A DNA stretch of 64,000 nucleotides from Terriglobia bacterium (GTDB taxonomy: Bacteria; Acidobacteriota; Terriglobia; Versatilivoradales; Versatilivoraceae): positions 1 through 64,000 of the forward strand of contig JAKUNG010000019.1 in the NCBI GenBank assembly GCA_022452285.1, in the 5' to 3' direction. This document shows, one piece after another, positions 27,698-36,809 of this stretch. Every line of letters starts with the position of its first letter. Positions within the stretch are counted from its first letter, which is position 1. The notes under the pieces are model-generated. The model was not told the DNA's origin. It did no database searches and saw nothing but the letters and a program-made list of their open reading frames with translations. The translations under genes and the position numbers were made by a program.

Positions 27698-28528
27698 TTA
27701 ATTTCTGATAACTTCAATTTCTGATTTAGGAATAGACAATTTTTTTAGTCTGTGATTCAAGTCTATCCAAAGATTAACCTCGAGATCCCCTACATTGACC
27801 AATAAACGCTGTAAGTCATAATTTTTATTGTTTATCTCTATATCTTCTATCCCTTGATCAGAAATGATAATACCTCCAGCTATAAACTGTTGAGGAATGA
27901 AACCCAGGAATTTTTGTATGCCACCGTCAGAAAAATTGTAACGTTTTGCTAATATCAAATAATGGTGAAAGACATTGTCATCTAAAATCATCACATCTTT
28001 TTTTAATTCAATCCGTTTTTTATCTAATTGAGCATCATTGGAGAAATAGGTTACATGACTTCGGTCAGGGAGAAACCTTACTCTAGCTCTGTTTTGGCTA
28101 GAGCCAACCTCTTGAGTTATCTCGTAGGAAGTAGGCTCAAAATGCTCATTAAACTGAAGTTTTGTATTGATGAAGAAGGTTACGGAAGTATTAGAATTTG
28201 AAGGTGATGTTGGTTGTTTGATTTCTTGATCTGATCTATTTAAAGTTCCAGGTTTTTTTTTATTAATGGTTAACTCAGTGAAACTGCTAGATCTGTAAGT
28301 AGTAGTTTGCCCTGTAATAGAAAAGTTTTCATAACCAATTGTTTCTCCAGAAAACAAAATATTGAATTGTCCATGTTCATTACCAGAATATGTGATTTCG
28401 GGAGGATCTTCAGGAAGATCTTCTGTAACAGACTGGTTTGAATCCTGACAATGAACTGAGATGTTGACAGAAAAGCTAAAAAACAATGAGATTAAAAAGA
28501 ATTTGTACAAAGAAGTTATTATTTTCAT
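27698..28528 (-). CDS. secreted protein of unknown function
   Basis: The 276-aa protein begins with a signal peptide (FLISLFFSFSVNISVHC; the Cys could make it a lipoprotein). The mature part is rich in beta-strand-like segments such as GQFNILFSGETIGYENFSI and FHHYLILAKRYNF, and ends with DLEVNLWIDLNHRLKKLSIP. This ending resembles DUF3108/DUF6134-type outer-membrane-associated proteins, where a sugar or lipid role is only suspected. Genes on both sides are close (27 and 15 nt). No catalytic motif is visible. Confidence 0.7.
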   Translation of the reverse strand: MKIITSLYKFFLISLFFSFSVNISVHCQDSNQSVTEDLPEDPPEITYSGNEHGQFNILFSGETIGYENFSITGQTTTYRSSSFTELTINKKKPGTLNRSDQEIKQPTSPSNSNTSVTFFINTKLQFNEHFEPTSYEITQEVGSSQNRARVRFLPDRSHVTYFSNDAQLDKKRIELKKDVMILDDNVFHHYLILAKRYNFSDGGIQKFLGFIPQQFIAGGIIISDQGIEDIEINNKNYDLQRLLVNVGDLEVNLWIDLNHRLKKLSIPKSEIEVIRN

Positions 28529-28555
28529 GGTTTAAGATCAAATTCTATTTACTAA

Positions 28556-29053
28556 TCAAAAATGGCCTTTTAACAAAATGTTATCCACAATTTGATCAGG
28601 AGATAAAGAAGCATTTATCTCTAAATCCGTTTGAGCATATATTGGCAATCTCTTGAAATATAGGTTTTTGATAGAGCTTCTGTCTTGAAATAAAGGACGG
28701 TTATCATCTATAGGACATCTCTGTAAAACTGTTTCTAAAGGTAGGTTAAGAAAGATAGAAAACCCTAATTGTTTAATAAGAGAACGGTTTTTTTCTTCAA
28801 TAAAAGTTCCTCCTCCTAGTGCAACCACGCAGTTTGGAAAATGATCTACTCCTTTTAAGGCTTCTGTTTCTAGTTGTCGAAAAAATGGTTCGCCTTTAGA
28901 TTTAAAAATTTGGTGAATAGGATCACCAAAAGATTTTTCAATTTCTTTATCTAGATCTATGAAAGGCCAGGCCAGCTTCATTGCAAGGGATGCACCGACT
29001 GTTGATTTGCCAGCACCCATAAAACCAACTAGAAATATACGAGTCAAAAGCAT
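28556..29053 (-). CDS. aroK: shikimate kinase
   Basis: The 165-aa P-loop kinase has Walker A GFMGAGKST (residues 10-18), the shikimate-binding DLDKEIE Asp, an FRQLETEAL Arg, the GGG loop in ALGGGTF, and the lid segment CPIDDNRPLF. It phosphorylates shikimate in the aromatic pathway. No other aro gene is nearby; it lies inside a run of secreted-protein genes, which is an unusual setting. Confidence 0.92.
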   Translation of the reverse strand: MLLTRIFLVGFMGAGKSTVGASLAMKLAWPFIDLDKEIEKSFGDPIHQIFKSKGEPFFRQLETEALKGVDHFPNCVVALGGGTFIEEKNRSLIKQLGFSIFLNLPLETVLQRCPIDDNRPLFQDRSSIKNLYFKRLPIYAQTDLEINASLSPDQIVDNILLKGHF

Positions 29054-29119
29054 CTTAAAAAAAGGCCTAGTAATTTTGGACTTAGGTTAATATTGGGGAA
29101 ACATAACTAAACTTTTAGC

Positions 29120-29986
29120 CTACCATTCTTTAGGAATCTGATGCTTAATTTGAATTTTTCCACTGAACGTGGAGAGATGAACTGTAGCCTGTCCTTTGTT
29201 TGAAGTTCCGAGAAGAGATTGAAAGTTGTTGAATAAGGGTCTATGTTGCTTAGACCGGATGGGCAAATTTGATTTAATACTACCCTTTACAGTGCGTACA
29301 TCCCATTCTACAGAAGCAGTTTTTGTACAAATCACAGATATTCCTCCACCAGTGCTGGAAAGATTGTAGGAGCCACCATCAATAAAATTACCTCGATAGA
29401 AAATACTACCAAGTGTTGAGTTTGCTTTAACATTGTCACTCTGTAATTGTTCAAAAATTATATTAGCCCCCACTGTAGTCGCCTGTATAGTTCCTTTAGA
29501 TCGGGAAACTTTAACAACTTTTTCACCCGAAGAACGAGCGTTAAGATACCCATCGATTTTCGTCACTTTTACGGCAGCATCTACCACATCTACAGTAACC
29601 TGTCCTTTAACGTTACTTATAAAGACATCACCAATATCGTTTCTGATCTGTAAATTTGAGTTTTCTGGTATATATAGTTCATAATCAACCAAAGTTTCTT
29701 TTGAACTCGCCCTCTCATTCAGTACGTGACTCGCTATATAAACTCGATTCGGGGTGGCTTCAACATCGACCTCAACATTTTCAGAATAATGAGTAGAAAT
29801 CAGTTTGACAGAGGAGTTAGCCCAACCTTGAGCAGAAATTTCACCAGAATAGTTGATTAGGGTTATTGTTGGCATTTTTTCTACTTCAAATTGTTGTTCT
29901 TCCCGATTTTTTGCACTAACAAAAATGGAAAAGAATATTAAAACTACCATAGAAAAAAGGACTTTTGAAAACGATGAATTAGACAT
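29120..29986 (-). CDS. DUF4097-like secreted beta-helical/adhesin-like protein
   Basis: The 288-aa protein has a signal peptide (KVLFSMVVLIFFSIFVSA). It then has repeated short beta units typical of DUF4097: NLQIRNDIGDVFISNVKG, QVTVDVVDAAVKVTKIDGYL, NARSSGEKVVKVSRSKGTI and GSIFYRGNFIDGGSY. Proteins of this type often sit beside ECF sigma/anti-sigma pairs in Acidobacteriota and Bacteroidota; their function is unknown. Here it follows the anti-sigma gene by 32 nt. Confidence 0.75.
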   Translation of the reverse strand: MSNSSFSKVLFSMVVLIFFSIFVSAKNREEQQFEVEKMPTITLINYSGEISAQGWANSSVKLISTHYSENVEVDVEATPNRVYIASHVLNERASSKETLVDYELYIPENSNLQIRNDIGDVFISNVKGQVTVDVVDAAVKVTKIDGYLNARSSGEKVVKVSRSKGTIQATTVGANIIFEQLQSDNVKANSTLGSIFYRGNFIDGGSYNLSSTGGGISVICTKTASVEWDVRTVKGSIKSNLPIRSKQHRPLFNNFQSLLGTSNKGQATVHLSTFSGKIQIKHQIPKEW

Positions 29987-30018
29987 TTGAACTTTAAGAT
30001 TCCCTTCCTTAGGTTTAT

Positions 30019-30708
30019 TTAGAGTAAAGAACCAGACGTAAGTAGAGTCTGCATAAGATCTACTTTTTTTTTGTATGCAGCTAGCAAATAATGGTGGACT
30101 AAAGGGTTTTGAGGATCATTTTTAAGAGCTTGTTTACATTTATTAAGAATTGAATCCATGGTCACTAGGTTGTCAGTAAAAATCTTTGCCAAAACAGGGT
30201 CTAAAGTTTCTAACTTATTTTTTGCAACAACATTTAGTTTTTCTATTGCTATCCTGTAGTTTGATTCAGCTTGTCTTAGTTGGTCTATAAGTTCCTCTTC
30301 ATGAGAGCGAACAATTGTTGGATCAATAGTTACTAGTGGGTTTTTTATATAGGCATATACTACCAAAAAACAAACGAGTATGAGTAAGGCGAAGATAGCA
30401 TTGTTCCAGCCTAGCTTTGAAGAAGAAAAAGGATTTGACAGAATCTTTTCAAAAAGCGTTCTCCTAGGTTTAGAGTAGATAAAACCCTCGGCAGATAACT
30501 GTGAACGCAGATTAGTCCAAACCCTTTCTGGTGGGTTAATAGGTTCCAATAATTGAACGTTTTGTTTTATTGATTTTAATTCGTTCAAAAAAGCTGAACA
30601 AGCTGCACATGTCTCTAAGTGACTTTTTAACTCATCGACCTGTGTTAAATCTAAATCGCCGTCAATCCACTGGGAACAATTTTCTTGAATATCGATGCAC
30701 TTGTTCAT
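30019..30708 (-). CDS. anti-sigma factor with zinc-finger (ZAS/zf-HC2) domain
   Basis: The 229-aa protein has an N-terminal HxxxCxxC motif (H30, C34, C37 in SHLETCAACS), a basic linker, one transmembrane helix at about 103-120, and an outside domain of about 105 residues predicted helical, with two long amphipathic stretches. This fits a membrane anti-sigma factor holding the ECF sigma encoded just upstream (61 nt). The outer part shows no recognisable sensor fold. Confidence 0.82.
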   Translation of the reverse strand: MNKCIDIQENCSQWIDGDLDLTQVDELKSHLETCAACSAFLNELKSIKQNVQLLEPINPPERVWTNLRSQLSAEGFIYSKPRRTLFEKILSNPFSSSKLGWNNAIFALLILVCFLVVYAYIKNPLVTIDPTIVRSHEEELIDQLRQAESNYRIAIEKLNVVAKNKLETLDPVLAKIFTDNLVTMDSILNKCKQALKNDPQNPLVHHYLLAAYKKKVDLMQTLLTSGSLL

Positions 30709-30769
30709 TTTAAAATATTTTTACCTACCTCAGTTAATTTTTAGATGCTTCTATGGGTTCAATAGTTGC

Positions 30770-31330
30770 CTATTTATTTTGTTTCTTTTTATTTTTTAAA
30801 TGTAGTCTCAATCTAAGTCGGGCTTTAAAGAGTTGTGACTTTGAATTGCCAATAGAGCATCCAACAATATCAGCAATTTCATGATGTTCATAACCCTCTA
30901 CATCATGCAAAATAAAAATTGTTCTGTAACCTTTTGGAAGAGTTGAAATTGCTTTTTCTAAGGTTAAGCGGTCTACTGCACCTATCAACTGGATATCATC
31001 TGATCCGAATTCTTTTTTTGAAAATGATTCATCATTTTCCGGTTCTTTATCTATTGAAACCTGCGTAGGTCGCTTTTTCCTAATTCGCATTAAAACAATG
31101 TTTACTGTTAGACGATGTAACCATGTTGAAAATTCGGAATCTCCTCTAAATGTACTAATCTTTCGGAATAGTTGCATAAAAGATTCTTGGGTTAGATCTT
31201 CTGCTTCCTCAGGGTTGCGAACCATTCTTAGGCATAAGGAGTACACTCTTTGTTTATGCATGTTATAAAGTATCTCAAAGGCATCTGAATTTCCAGAGAT
31301 ACATCCTTTAATAGCTTCTGATTCGTTCAT
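30770..31330 (-). CDS. ECF-type RNA polymerase sigma factor
   Basis: The 186-aa protein has sigma region 2 ([59 protein letters not shown]) and region 4 with a helix-turn-helix ([20 protein letters not shown] then [21 protein letters not shown]). It lacks regions 1 and 3, as ECF factors do. It heads the minus-strand unit that continues through the anti-sigma gene to the M28 peptidase. Autoregulation is likely, but I could not pick out its promoter. Confidence 0.9.
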   Translation of the reverse strand: MNESEAIKGCISGNSDAFEILYNMHKQRVYSLCLRMVRNPEEAEDLTQESFMQLFRKISTFRGDSEFSTWLHRLTVNIVLMRIRKKRPTQVSIDKEPENDESFSKKEFGSDDIQLIGAVDRLTLEKAISTLPKGYRTIFILHDVEGYEHHEIADIVGCSIGNSKSQLFKARLRLRLHLKNKKKQNK

Positions 31331-31762
31331 TTAAAAGGGTTGCCTTTATTAATCAGAAGTACCAGTCCATTGATGAATTAATACTTCTAGAAAAAAAACA
31401 AAGTATAACGATAAAATTTTCTTATTTCATGGGATTAACATTCAAATCATTTTTAGGAGTTTACTTAAACTTGTATTTAAATGCCAAAATATAGAGAAAT
31501 TTTAGCAACATTCGTTGGGAAGCTTTTTTTCTAGTTCTAACGGTTATTTTCTAAATAATGTAGTTGATTATAAAATATTTATTAAATTTTTTCTTAGGTA
31601 TTGAAAAAGAAAAGGTTAGGATGCTGCTAACTTGACTTGAAAGTATGTTTCAGATAGGGTTGTGCACGGTTATCTTCTAATGTTCTGGAGTCGTTTGATT
31701 CGTTGTATGCAGATTTTTCCAAAGATTTTAATTTTAAGGTTAGCGATTCGGTTATAGTTTTC
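31331..31762. other. 432-bp divergent intergenic region between the ECF sigma gene and nrdR
   Basis: Strongly AT-rich. A 7-bp inverted repeat, AGAAGTA (31355-31361) with TACTTCT (31382-31388), lies 25-58 nt upstream of the sigma gene and could be an operator. An open frame continues in phase upstream of nrdR to 31703 but does not resemble NrdR. No RNA gene recognised. Confidence 0.45.
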
Positions 31763-32215
31763 ATGAAATGCCCATTCTGTGGTCACATAGAAGATAAAGT
31801 AGTTGATTCAAGAGAGAGTCGCGAGGGAGATGCCATTCGTCGTCGACGTGAGTGTCTAAGTTGTAATCGGAGGTTCACAAGTTATGAGAAAATTGCCGAG
31901 ATTCCTCATAAGGTAATAAAAAAGGATGGAATCCGCGAAAATTTTGATAGACAGAAGCTTATGCTTGGCATTACCAAGGCCTGTGAGAAACGTCCTGTTA
32001 GTAACAACCAACTTGAATTGCTTGTTGATGAACTCGAATTATTTGTTCATGAATCTTCTGATCGTGAGCGGAGTACGACAGAAATTGGGGAAATGCTAAT
32101 GGAGAGGCTTCGACAACTTGATAAAGTAGCCTATGTGAGGTTTGCTTCTGTTCATATGGGTTTTACCGAACAAGAATTTATGGCAGAACTGCGTGAGTTA
32201 CTTGAAATCAAATGA
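31763..32215 (+). CDS. nrdR: transcriptional repressor NrdR
   Basis: With the ATG at 31763 the product is 150 aa and starts MKCPFCGHIEDKVVDSRESREG, the universal NrdR start. The zinc ribbon uses CPFC and CLSCNRRFTSYE, followed by the ATP-cone (VIKKDGIRENFDRQKLMLGI). It senses (d)ATP and represses ribonucleotide reductase genes; no nrd genes are in the window. The longer frame from 31703 adds 20 residues not found in the family. Confidence 0.94.
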   Translation: MKCPFCGHIEDKVVDSRESREGDAIRRRRECLSCNRRFTSYEKIAEIPHKVIKKDGIRENFDRQKLMLGITKACEKRPVSNNQLELLVDELELFVHESSDRERSTTEIGEMLMERLRQLDKVAYVRFASVHMGFTEQEFMAELRELLEIK

Positions 32216-32480
32216 TTTGAACTTGAATAGGGTTTAGATTCCAAAAAAATCAATAGAGATTGAAAGCATAGAATCTATAGTTAGAACTAATAGAAAGAAA
32301 GTTTAACTGATTCTTAGTGTGGTAAAAGCAGTTTGCTTTTGGAGGAATCTAAATTTAAAAATAGTTTCATAGTAGGTTTGTCTGACAGACAGAAAACCCC
32401 ATAAAAGTTTTCATTAAGGTTAATTCACTAGAAATTATGTGTTTACTTGGGTGTCCATGTGTTACTAGGAATGGATTGTT
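32216..32480 (+). promoter_or_regulatory. thiL leader with a perfect hairpin and a 13-nt palindrome
   Basis: A 7-bp perfect hairpin, AAAAGCA (32324-32330) with TGCTTTT (32334-32340), is followed at once by GGAGG. Further down is the exact palindrome TGTCTGACAGACA (32379-32391), 90 nt before the thiL ATG. These could be an operator or leader structure. The sequence lacks the conserved elements of the TPP riboswitch. Confidence 0.35.
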
Positions 32481-33494
32481 ATGTCAGCTAGTCCCCAGAA
32501 CCAAAGCGAGTTAAAGCTAGTCAAACAGGTCCAAAGACTAGCTGACCAGCATCTTCCAAAAAAAACAGAACAAATAGCTCTTCAAATTGGAGATGATGCT
32601 GCTGCATTAACCCAATATCCAGGCAAACTAACTTTAATTTCAACTGACGCTTTAGTGGAAGGCATTCACTTTGATTTGCATTATATGTGCCCAGAAGATC
32701 TTGGATGGAAGGTATTAGCTGTTAATCTCAGTGATATTGCAGCTATGGGAGGCAATCCAATAGGTTTTACTATTTCCATAGCTGTCCCGCCACTTAAATC
32801 TGGGGCCTTTTTAACTCGTATGTACAAAGGTATGATGGAGCTAGCTACAAACACTAAAACGGTTTTGCTTGGAGGAGATACCAGCGCATCTCCAGGACCT
32901 GTATTTTTGAATTTAACAATTTTGGGTAATGTTAAACCAACAGAATTGATAACTCGAAAAGGAGCTCAACCTGGGGACAAAATTTTTGTGACTGGTGAGT
33001 TAGGAGTGTCAGCAATTGGTTTAGAATTATTGCGTCTTGGTGCAGTAAGATCAAAAGCTGTTACTCATTTAATGAGTCAACATCTTCGCCCTCAACCGAG
33101 AATTAAAGTCGGACGATGGTTGGCTAAGAATCATTGTGCTTCAGCTCTTCTTGATCTCAGTGATGGACTTTCTACTGATTTATCCCATCTTTGTAAAGCG
33201 AGTAACGTAGGCGCTGTTATTGACTCAAAAAAAATCCCTCTTCCTACAGTGAACTCTACTATGAGTTCGTTGGTTAGTAAACCATTGCTAGATTATGGTC
33301 TTAATGGTGGTGAAGACTATGAACTATTATTTTCAGTCCCAGCAAAAAAAGAAATTCAGGTTCCTAATAAAATAGAGGGTGTTACTGTCAAACAAATAGG
33401 TTATGTTACGGATAAGCCTGAAATCTGTTTGACAAATGAAGAAGGTCGGGTAAGACCTCTTCTACCTCAAGGCTTTGATCATTTTAGAGGCTAA
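32481..33494 (+). CDS. thiL: thiamine-monophosphate kinase
   Basis: The 337-aa product shows IGDDAAAL (about 40-47), STDALVEGIHFDLHYM, GWKVLAVNLSDIAAMGGNP, LLGGDTSAS, LDLSDGLSTDLSHL and the late GLNGGEDYELLFSVP, the full AIR-synthase-fold ThiL pattern. It makes TPP from thiamine phosphate with ATP; TPP is the cofactor of the E1 enzyme encoded at 22.8-24.8 kb. ATG at 32481. Confidence 0.94.
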   Translation: MSASPQNQSELKLVKQVQRLADQHLPKKTEQIALQIGDDAAALTQYPGKLTLISTDALVEGIHFDLHYMCPEDLGWKVLAVNLSDIAAMGGNPIGFTISIAVPPLKSGAFLTRMYKGMMELATNTKTVLLGGDTSASPGPVFLNLTILGNVKPTELITRKGAQPGDKIFVTGELGVSAIGLELLRLGAVRSKAVTHLMSQHLRPQPRIKVGRWLAKNHCASALLDLSDGLSTDLSHLCKASNVGAVIDSKKIPLPTVNSTMSSLVSKPLLDYGLNGGEDYELLFSVPAKKEIQVPNKIEGVTVKQIGYVTDKPEICLTNEEGRVRPLLPQGFDHFRG

Positions 33495-33526
33495 GGTGAC
33501 TTTACTTCCGATATAAAGAGGTTTTA

Positions 33527-35011
33527 ATGTATAACGCTCGCATCTTTCAATTTATTTACTTATTAAGTTTCATAATTTTTAATCACTACGCCTTAGCACA
33601 GTCATCCCCGATCATGATTCAAGGAGACATAAGGGTTTTTACCGTTATGGCTGCATTAAGGACTGCAGGCTTCGATGAAGGATTACTCTCTATTCACCCA
33701 GCTGGACAAGAGATAGCCCGAGAATTTCAGAAAATTCCCAACCCACTGAAGAAAAAACTAAAGAACTTTTATGAAACTCATCGACAAAAAGGGAGCATAG
33801 AAGATCAAATTACTAGTTATATCTCGCTTGCTCTAGTTTTAGAAGGTCCTCCGAATTTCAAGCCGTTAATTTCTCTTGGTCAGTTACCTCCAGACGCATG
33901 GACAGTAACAGGGTTCTCTAATCTTCTAAAAGAATTTTACTCTTCTGCTAAAGTTGAGGCTGTTTGGAGTCGATACAGACATCTTTATAGGCGTGCGATT
34001 ATAGCCTACCGACCAGTTGTCAACGACCTTATTTTGAAGGCTGAAGGATATCTAAGAATAAGTTCAGCATCTTATCGCGGTCGGCAGTTGATTTTTATAC
34101 CTGAATTTTTAGTTCCCCCTAAGAGTTTCAATGCTAGAACTTATCAAAGCAGTTACTATTTTCTTTTCGGACCTTCTGAAATTTTAACGACAAAAGAAAT
34201 TCGCCATCAGTTACTCCACTTTTTACTTGATCCATACACTGCTCAATATTCATTTTCAATTGACACTCGTAAGATTTTGAACGAGATGGTAAAGGATTTG
34301 GGGGAGATTTTAGGAAATTCCAACCAAGATCTTAGGGTAATGGTTACTGAAAGCTTGATCAAAGCAGTTGAAATGAGACTTGACAAAACATCGGATGGTG
34401 CTACTGAAGGTCTATTAGAAAAAGCAATTGGTTCCGGAGCACTACTAACACAGCACTTTTATGAAGGACTAAAGAAGTTCGAAACAAAAAGAGAAGGATT
34501 TAGTGTGTACTATCGCAATTTTCTTGACGATTTGGATACTGATGAAATTAGAGTTGTTCTGGAAAATTTGGACGAAAAATCGGCTCTTGTGTCTGATACA
34601 GGTTCATTATTACCAACAAAATTAGAAAGAACTATTAAACAGGCAAAAATCAGTTTAGGTAATAATAAACTAGAAAGAGCTGAGGAACTTTTTAAATTAG
34701 TTCTTGAACGATATGATCCTAATAATGGAGATGCTTTGTATGGATTAGGAATTATTTCTGTAAATCAAAGTAATAAAATGCTTGCCAGGGATTATTTCAT
34801 TAAAGCAATAGACTCGATGTCATCTCCAGATTCAATTAAAGTATGGTCCCATATTTACCTAGGAAGATTATTTGATATAGAAAACAATCGAACAGAAGCT
34901 ATTGTCCATTATTTAGCTGCTGTTCAGCTTAAGGATGATACCCGTAATGCACAAACTGTTGCTCAACAAGGTCTTGAAAGCCCCTTTAGTCCAAATCAAC
35001 CTTCTCCATGA
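33527..35011 (+). CDS. secreted TPR-containing protein of unknown function
   Basis: The 494-aa protein has a signal peptide (FQFIYLLSFIIFNHYALAQ), a long middle part of about 320 residues with no recognised domain, and at least two or three TPR-like units at the C-terminus (about 366-480: ISLGNNKLERAEELFKLVLE, GDALYGLGIISVNQSNKMLAR, and SHIYLGRLFDIENNRTEAIVH). The middle segment contains TKEIRHQLLHFLLDPY, reminiscent of a degenerate zinc-peptidase helix but without HExxH. Exported, periplasmic or surface bound. It is 32 nt after thiL. Confidence 0.72.
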   Translation: MYNARIFQFIYLLSFIIFNHYALAQSSPIMIQGDIRVFTVMAALRTAGFDEGLLSIHPAGQEIAREFQKIPNPLKKKLKNFYETHRQKGSIEDQITSYISLALVLEGPPNFKPLISLGQLPPDAWTVTGFSNLLKEFYSSAKVEAVWSRYRHLYRRAIIAYRPVVNDLILKAEGYLRISSASYRGRQLIFIPEFLVPPKSFNARTYQSSYYFLFGPSEILTTKEIRHQLLHFLLDPYTAQYSFSIDTRKILNEMVKDLGEILGNSNQDLRVMVTESLIKAVEMRLDKTSDGATEGLLEKAIGSGALLTQHFYEGLKKFETKREGFSVYYRNFLDDLDTDEIRVVLENLDEKSALVSDTGSLLPTKLERTIKQAKISLGNNKLERAEELFKLVLERYDPNNGDALYGLGIISVNQSNKMLARDYFIKAIDSMSSPDSIKVWSHIYLGRLFDIENNRTEAIVHYLAAVQLKDDTRNAQTVAQQGLESPFSPNQPSP

Positions 35012-35234
35012 AGATAGGGAAATGTATTTTGTGTAGTTATTTTTCTAACGGTGTTCCTAATGTCTAAGAATATATTAGCTTTGTAAGGAAACTTTTAGAC
35101 ATTACTTTTTGATTCATACGGTAAAATTAAATTAAAAAATACCGACTATTAAAGTTTTATAAGAAAATTTTGAGAATGAACCCTTCAGATTGATTTTTTT
35201 TGGGTCAAGGTTTAATCAAAACCTTTAATTGGAG

Positions 35235-35924
35235 ATGGAAAAAGAACCTTCAGAGTTAGAAGAAAAAATTGGATATCATTTCAAAGATCAGTCCCTCCTT
35301 GTTAAGGCTCTAACTCATAGCGCATACGCTAACGAGCATAGTCTTATTTGTGGAAACAATGAGCGACTGGAATTTTTAGGTGATTCTATCATAGGGTTTG
35401 TTGTTAGTGAATTTCTCCTCAAACAGCACCCATCATTGCAAGAAGGACCACTAACCCAACTAAAGGCACAACTTGTCAGTGCGAGGAGCTTATCGAGAGT
35501 AGCATCTCGACTAGAATTGGGAAAATTCCTTAGACTTGGAAAAGGTGTAGAAAAAATAGGTGGTCGAGAGAATCCAGACCTACAAGTAGATGCTTTGGAA
35601 GCACTAGTAGCAGCTATATTTTTAGATGCAGGTATTCAAAGAGCAACGCATTTTTGTTTAAGTCAATTGAAAAGTCACTGGGAAAGAATTGTTTCAGACC
35701 AAGTAACTTTTAAGGATTATAAGACTCGTCTTCAAGAAAAAATGCATTCACTAGGTCGTCCACTGCCGAAATATTCCGTAATTAAAATACTTGGCCCTGA
35801 CCATAATCCAAAATTTTTTGTTCAATTAAAAATTGGAGATGAGTTTTCTTCGGAAGGACAGGGAGTTACTAAGAAAGATGCCGAGCAAGAGGCTGCTCGG
35901 TTGGCTTTAGAAACTGTGAAATGA
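35235..35924 (+). CDS. rnc: ribonuclease III
   Basis: The product (229 aa from ATG 35235) has the RNase III signature NERLEFLGDS, the second acidic cluster VDALEALVAAIFLDAG, and a C-terminal dsRBD (about 155-227: DYKTRLQEKMHSLGRPLP to KKDAEQEAARLAL). It processes double-stranded RNA such as rRNA precursors. A TTG at 35229 two codons upstream is an alternative; neither start has a proper Shine-Dalgarno. lepB follows 68 nt later, as in many genomes. Confidence 0.93.
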   Translation: MEKEPSELEEKIGYHFKDQSLLVKALTHSAYANEHSLICGNNERLEFLGDSIIGFVVSEFLLKQHPSLQEGPLTQLKAQLVSARSLSRVASRLELGKFLRLGKGVEKIGGRENPDLQVDALEALVAAIFLDAGIQRATHFCLSQLKSHWERIVSDQVTFKDYKTRLQEKMHSLGRPLPKYSVIKILGPDHNPKFFVQLKIGDEFSSEGQGVTKKDAEQEAARLALETVK

Positions 35925-35992
35925 GAAAATAGGTTTAGTTTCACTAGATGTCTTATATTATTAACTTAAAATGAAAAAAGTATGTTAAGACT

Positions 35993-36754
35993 ATGAAGCA
36001 ATCAACTTTACGGGAGTACCTTGAAAGTTTTGCAGTAACTATTGTTCTTGCTCTTTTTGGTACAACATTTGTTGTGCAAGCATTCAAGATTCCAACTCCT
36101 TCAATGGAAGAAAATCTTTTGGTAGGAGACCATCTTCTAGTAAACAAGTTCCTCTACGGTAACCCTGACAATTGGTTGAAGTCATTGCTACCATTTCAGG
36201 AGGTGCAACATGGTGACGTGATTGTTTTTCGATATCCTGATGATCCTTCAAAACATTATGTAAAAAGGGCTATAGGCCTCCCCGGTGACCGGATTCGTTT
36301 AGTAAATCAGAAGTTATATCGCAATGGGGAACTGGTCAAAGAACCATACGTTTTTCATAGACGCCCCGGACGAACAGATATTGAAATTAGAGATAATCTG
36401 CCTCTTTCTGAAACTTGGATTAGTCGTTTTTCTGACTATGGATTAAATAGAGAAATTTTTTTGAGCTATAGATATTTTAAAGATTTTACTGATGGCAATG
36501 ACATTGTAGTACCTGCAAACAATTATTTTGCAATGGGGGACAATAGAGATAATAGTGCTGATAGTAGATATTGGGGGTTTGTTCCTCGAAAAAATATTGT
36601 TGGACGGGCTTTTGTAATATATTGGTCCTTTGAAACTGAGCCCAATGAATATCTACAAGACTCAATGGTCGATAGAATTAATCAGTTTGTAAATGTAATT
36701 GTAAATCTTTTCCAAAAAACCCGTTGGGAGCGCACCTTCAAGCTAGTCGAGTAA
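35993..36754 (+). CDS. lepB: signal peptidase I
   Basis: The 253-aa membrane enzyme has an N-terminal transmembrane helix (about 13-30), the nucleophile S37 in KIPTPSMEENLLVGDH, the general base K91 in HYVKRAIGLPGDR, and the GDNRDNSADSRYWGFVP box. An insertion of about 50 residues lies between the last two boxes. It cleaves Sec and Tat signal peptides in the periplasm. ATG at 35993. Confidence 0.94.
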   Translation: MKQSTLREYLESFAVTIVLALFGTTFVVQAFKIPTPSMEENLLVGDHLLVNKFLYGNPDNWLKSLLPFQEVQHGDVIVFRYPDDPSKHYVKRAIGLPGDRIRLVNQKLYRNGELVKEPYVFHRRPGRTDIEIRDNLPLSETWISRFSDYGLNREIFLSYRYFKDFTDGNDIVVPANNYFAMGDNRDNSADSRYWGFVPRKNIVGRAFVIYWSFETEPNEYLQDSMVDRINQFVNVIVNLFQKTRWERTFKLVE

Positions 36755-36809
36755 TAGCTAAAAAAGAAAAAGTTTAAACCAATGTATATTTTCTAGTAGG
36801 AGCTGAAAG

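Noticed and set aside
32216..32480. TPP riboswitch before thiL
   Set aside because: The conserved CTGAGA and later motifs of the TPP element were not found; only an unrelated hairpin and a palindrome are present.
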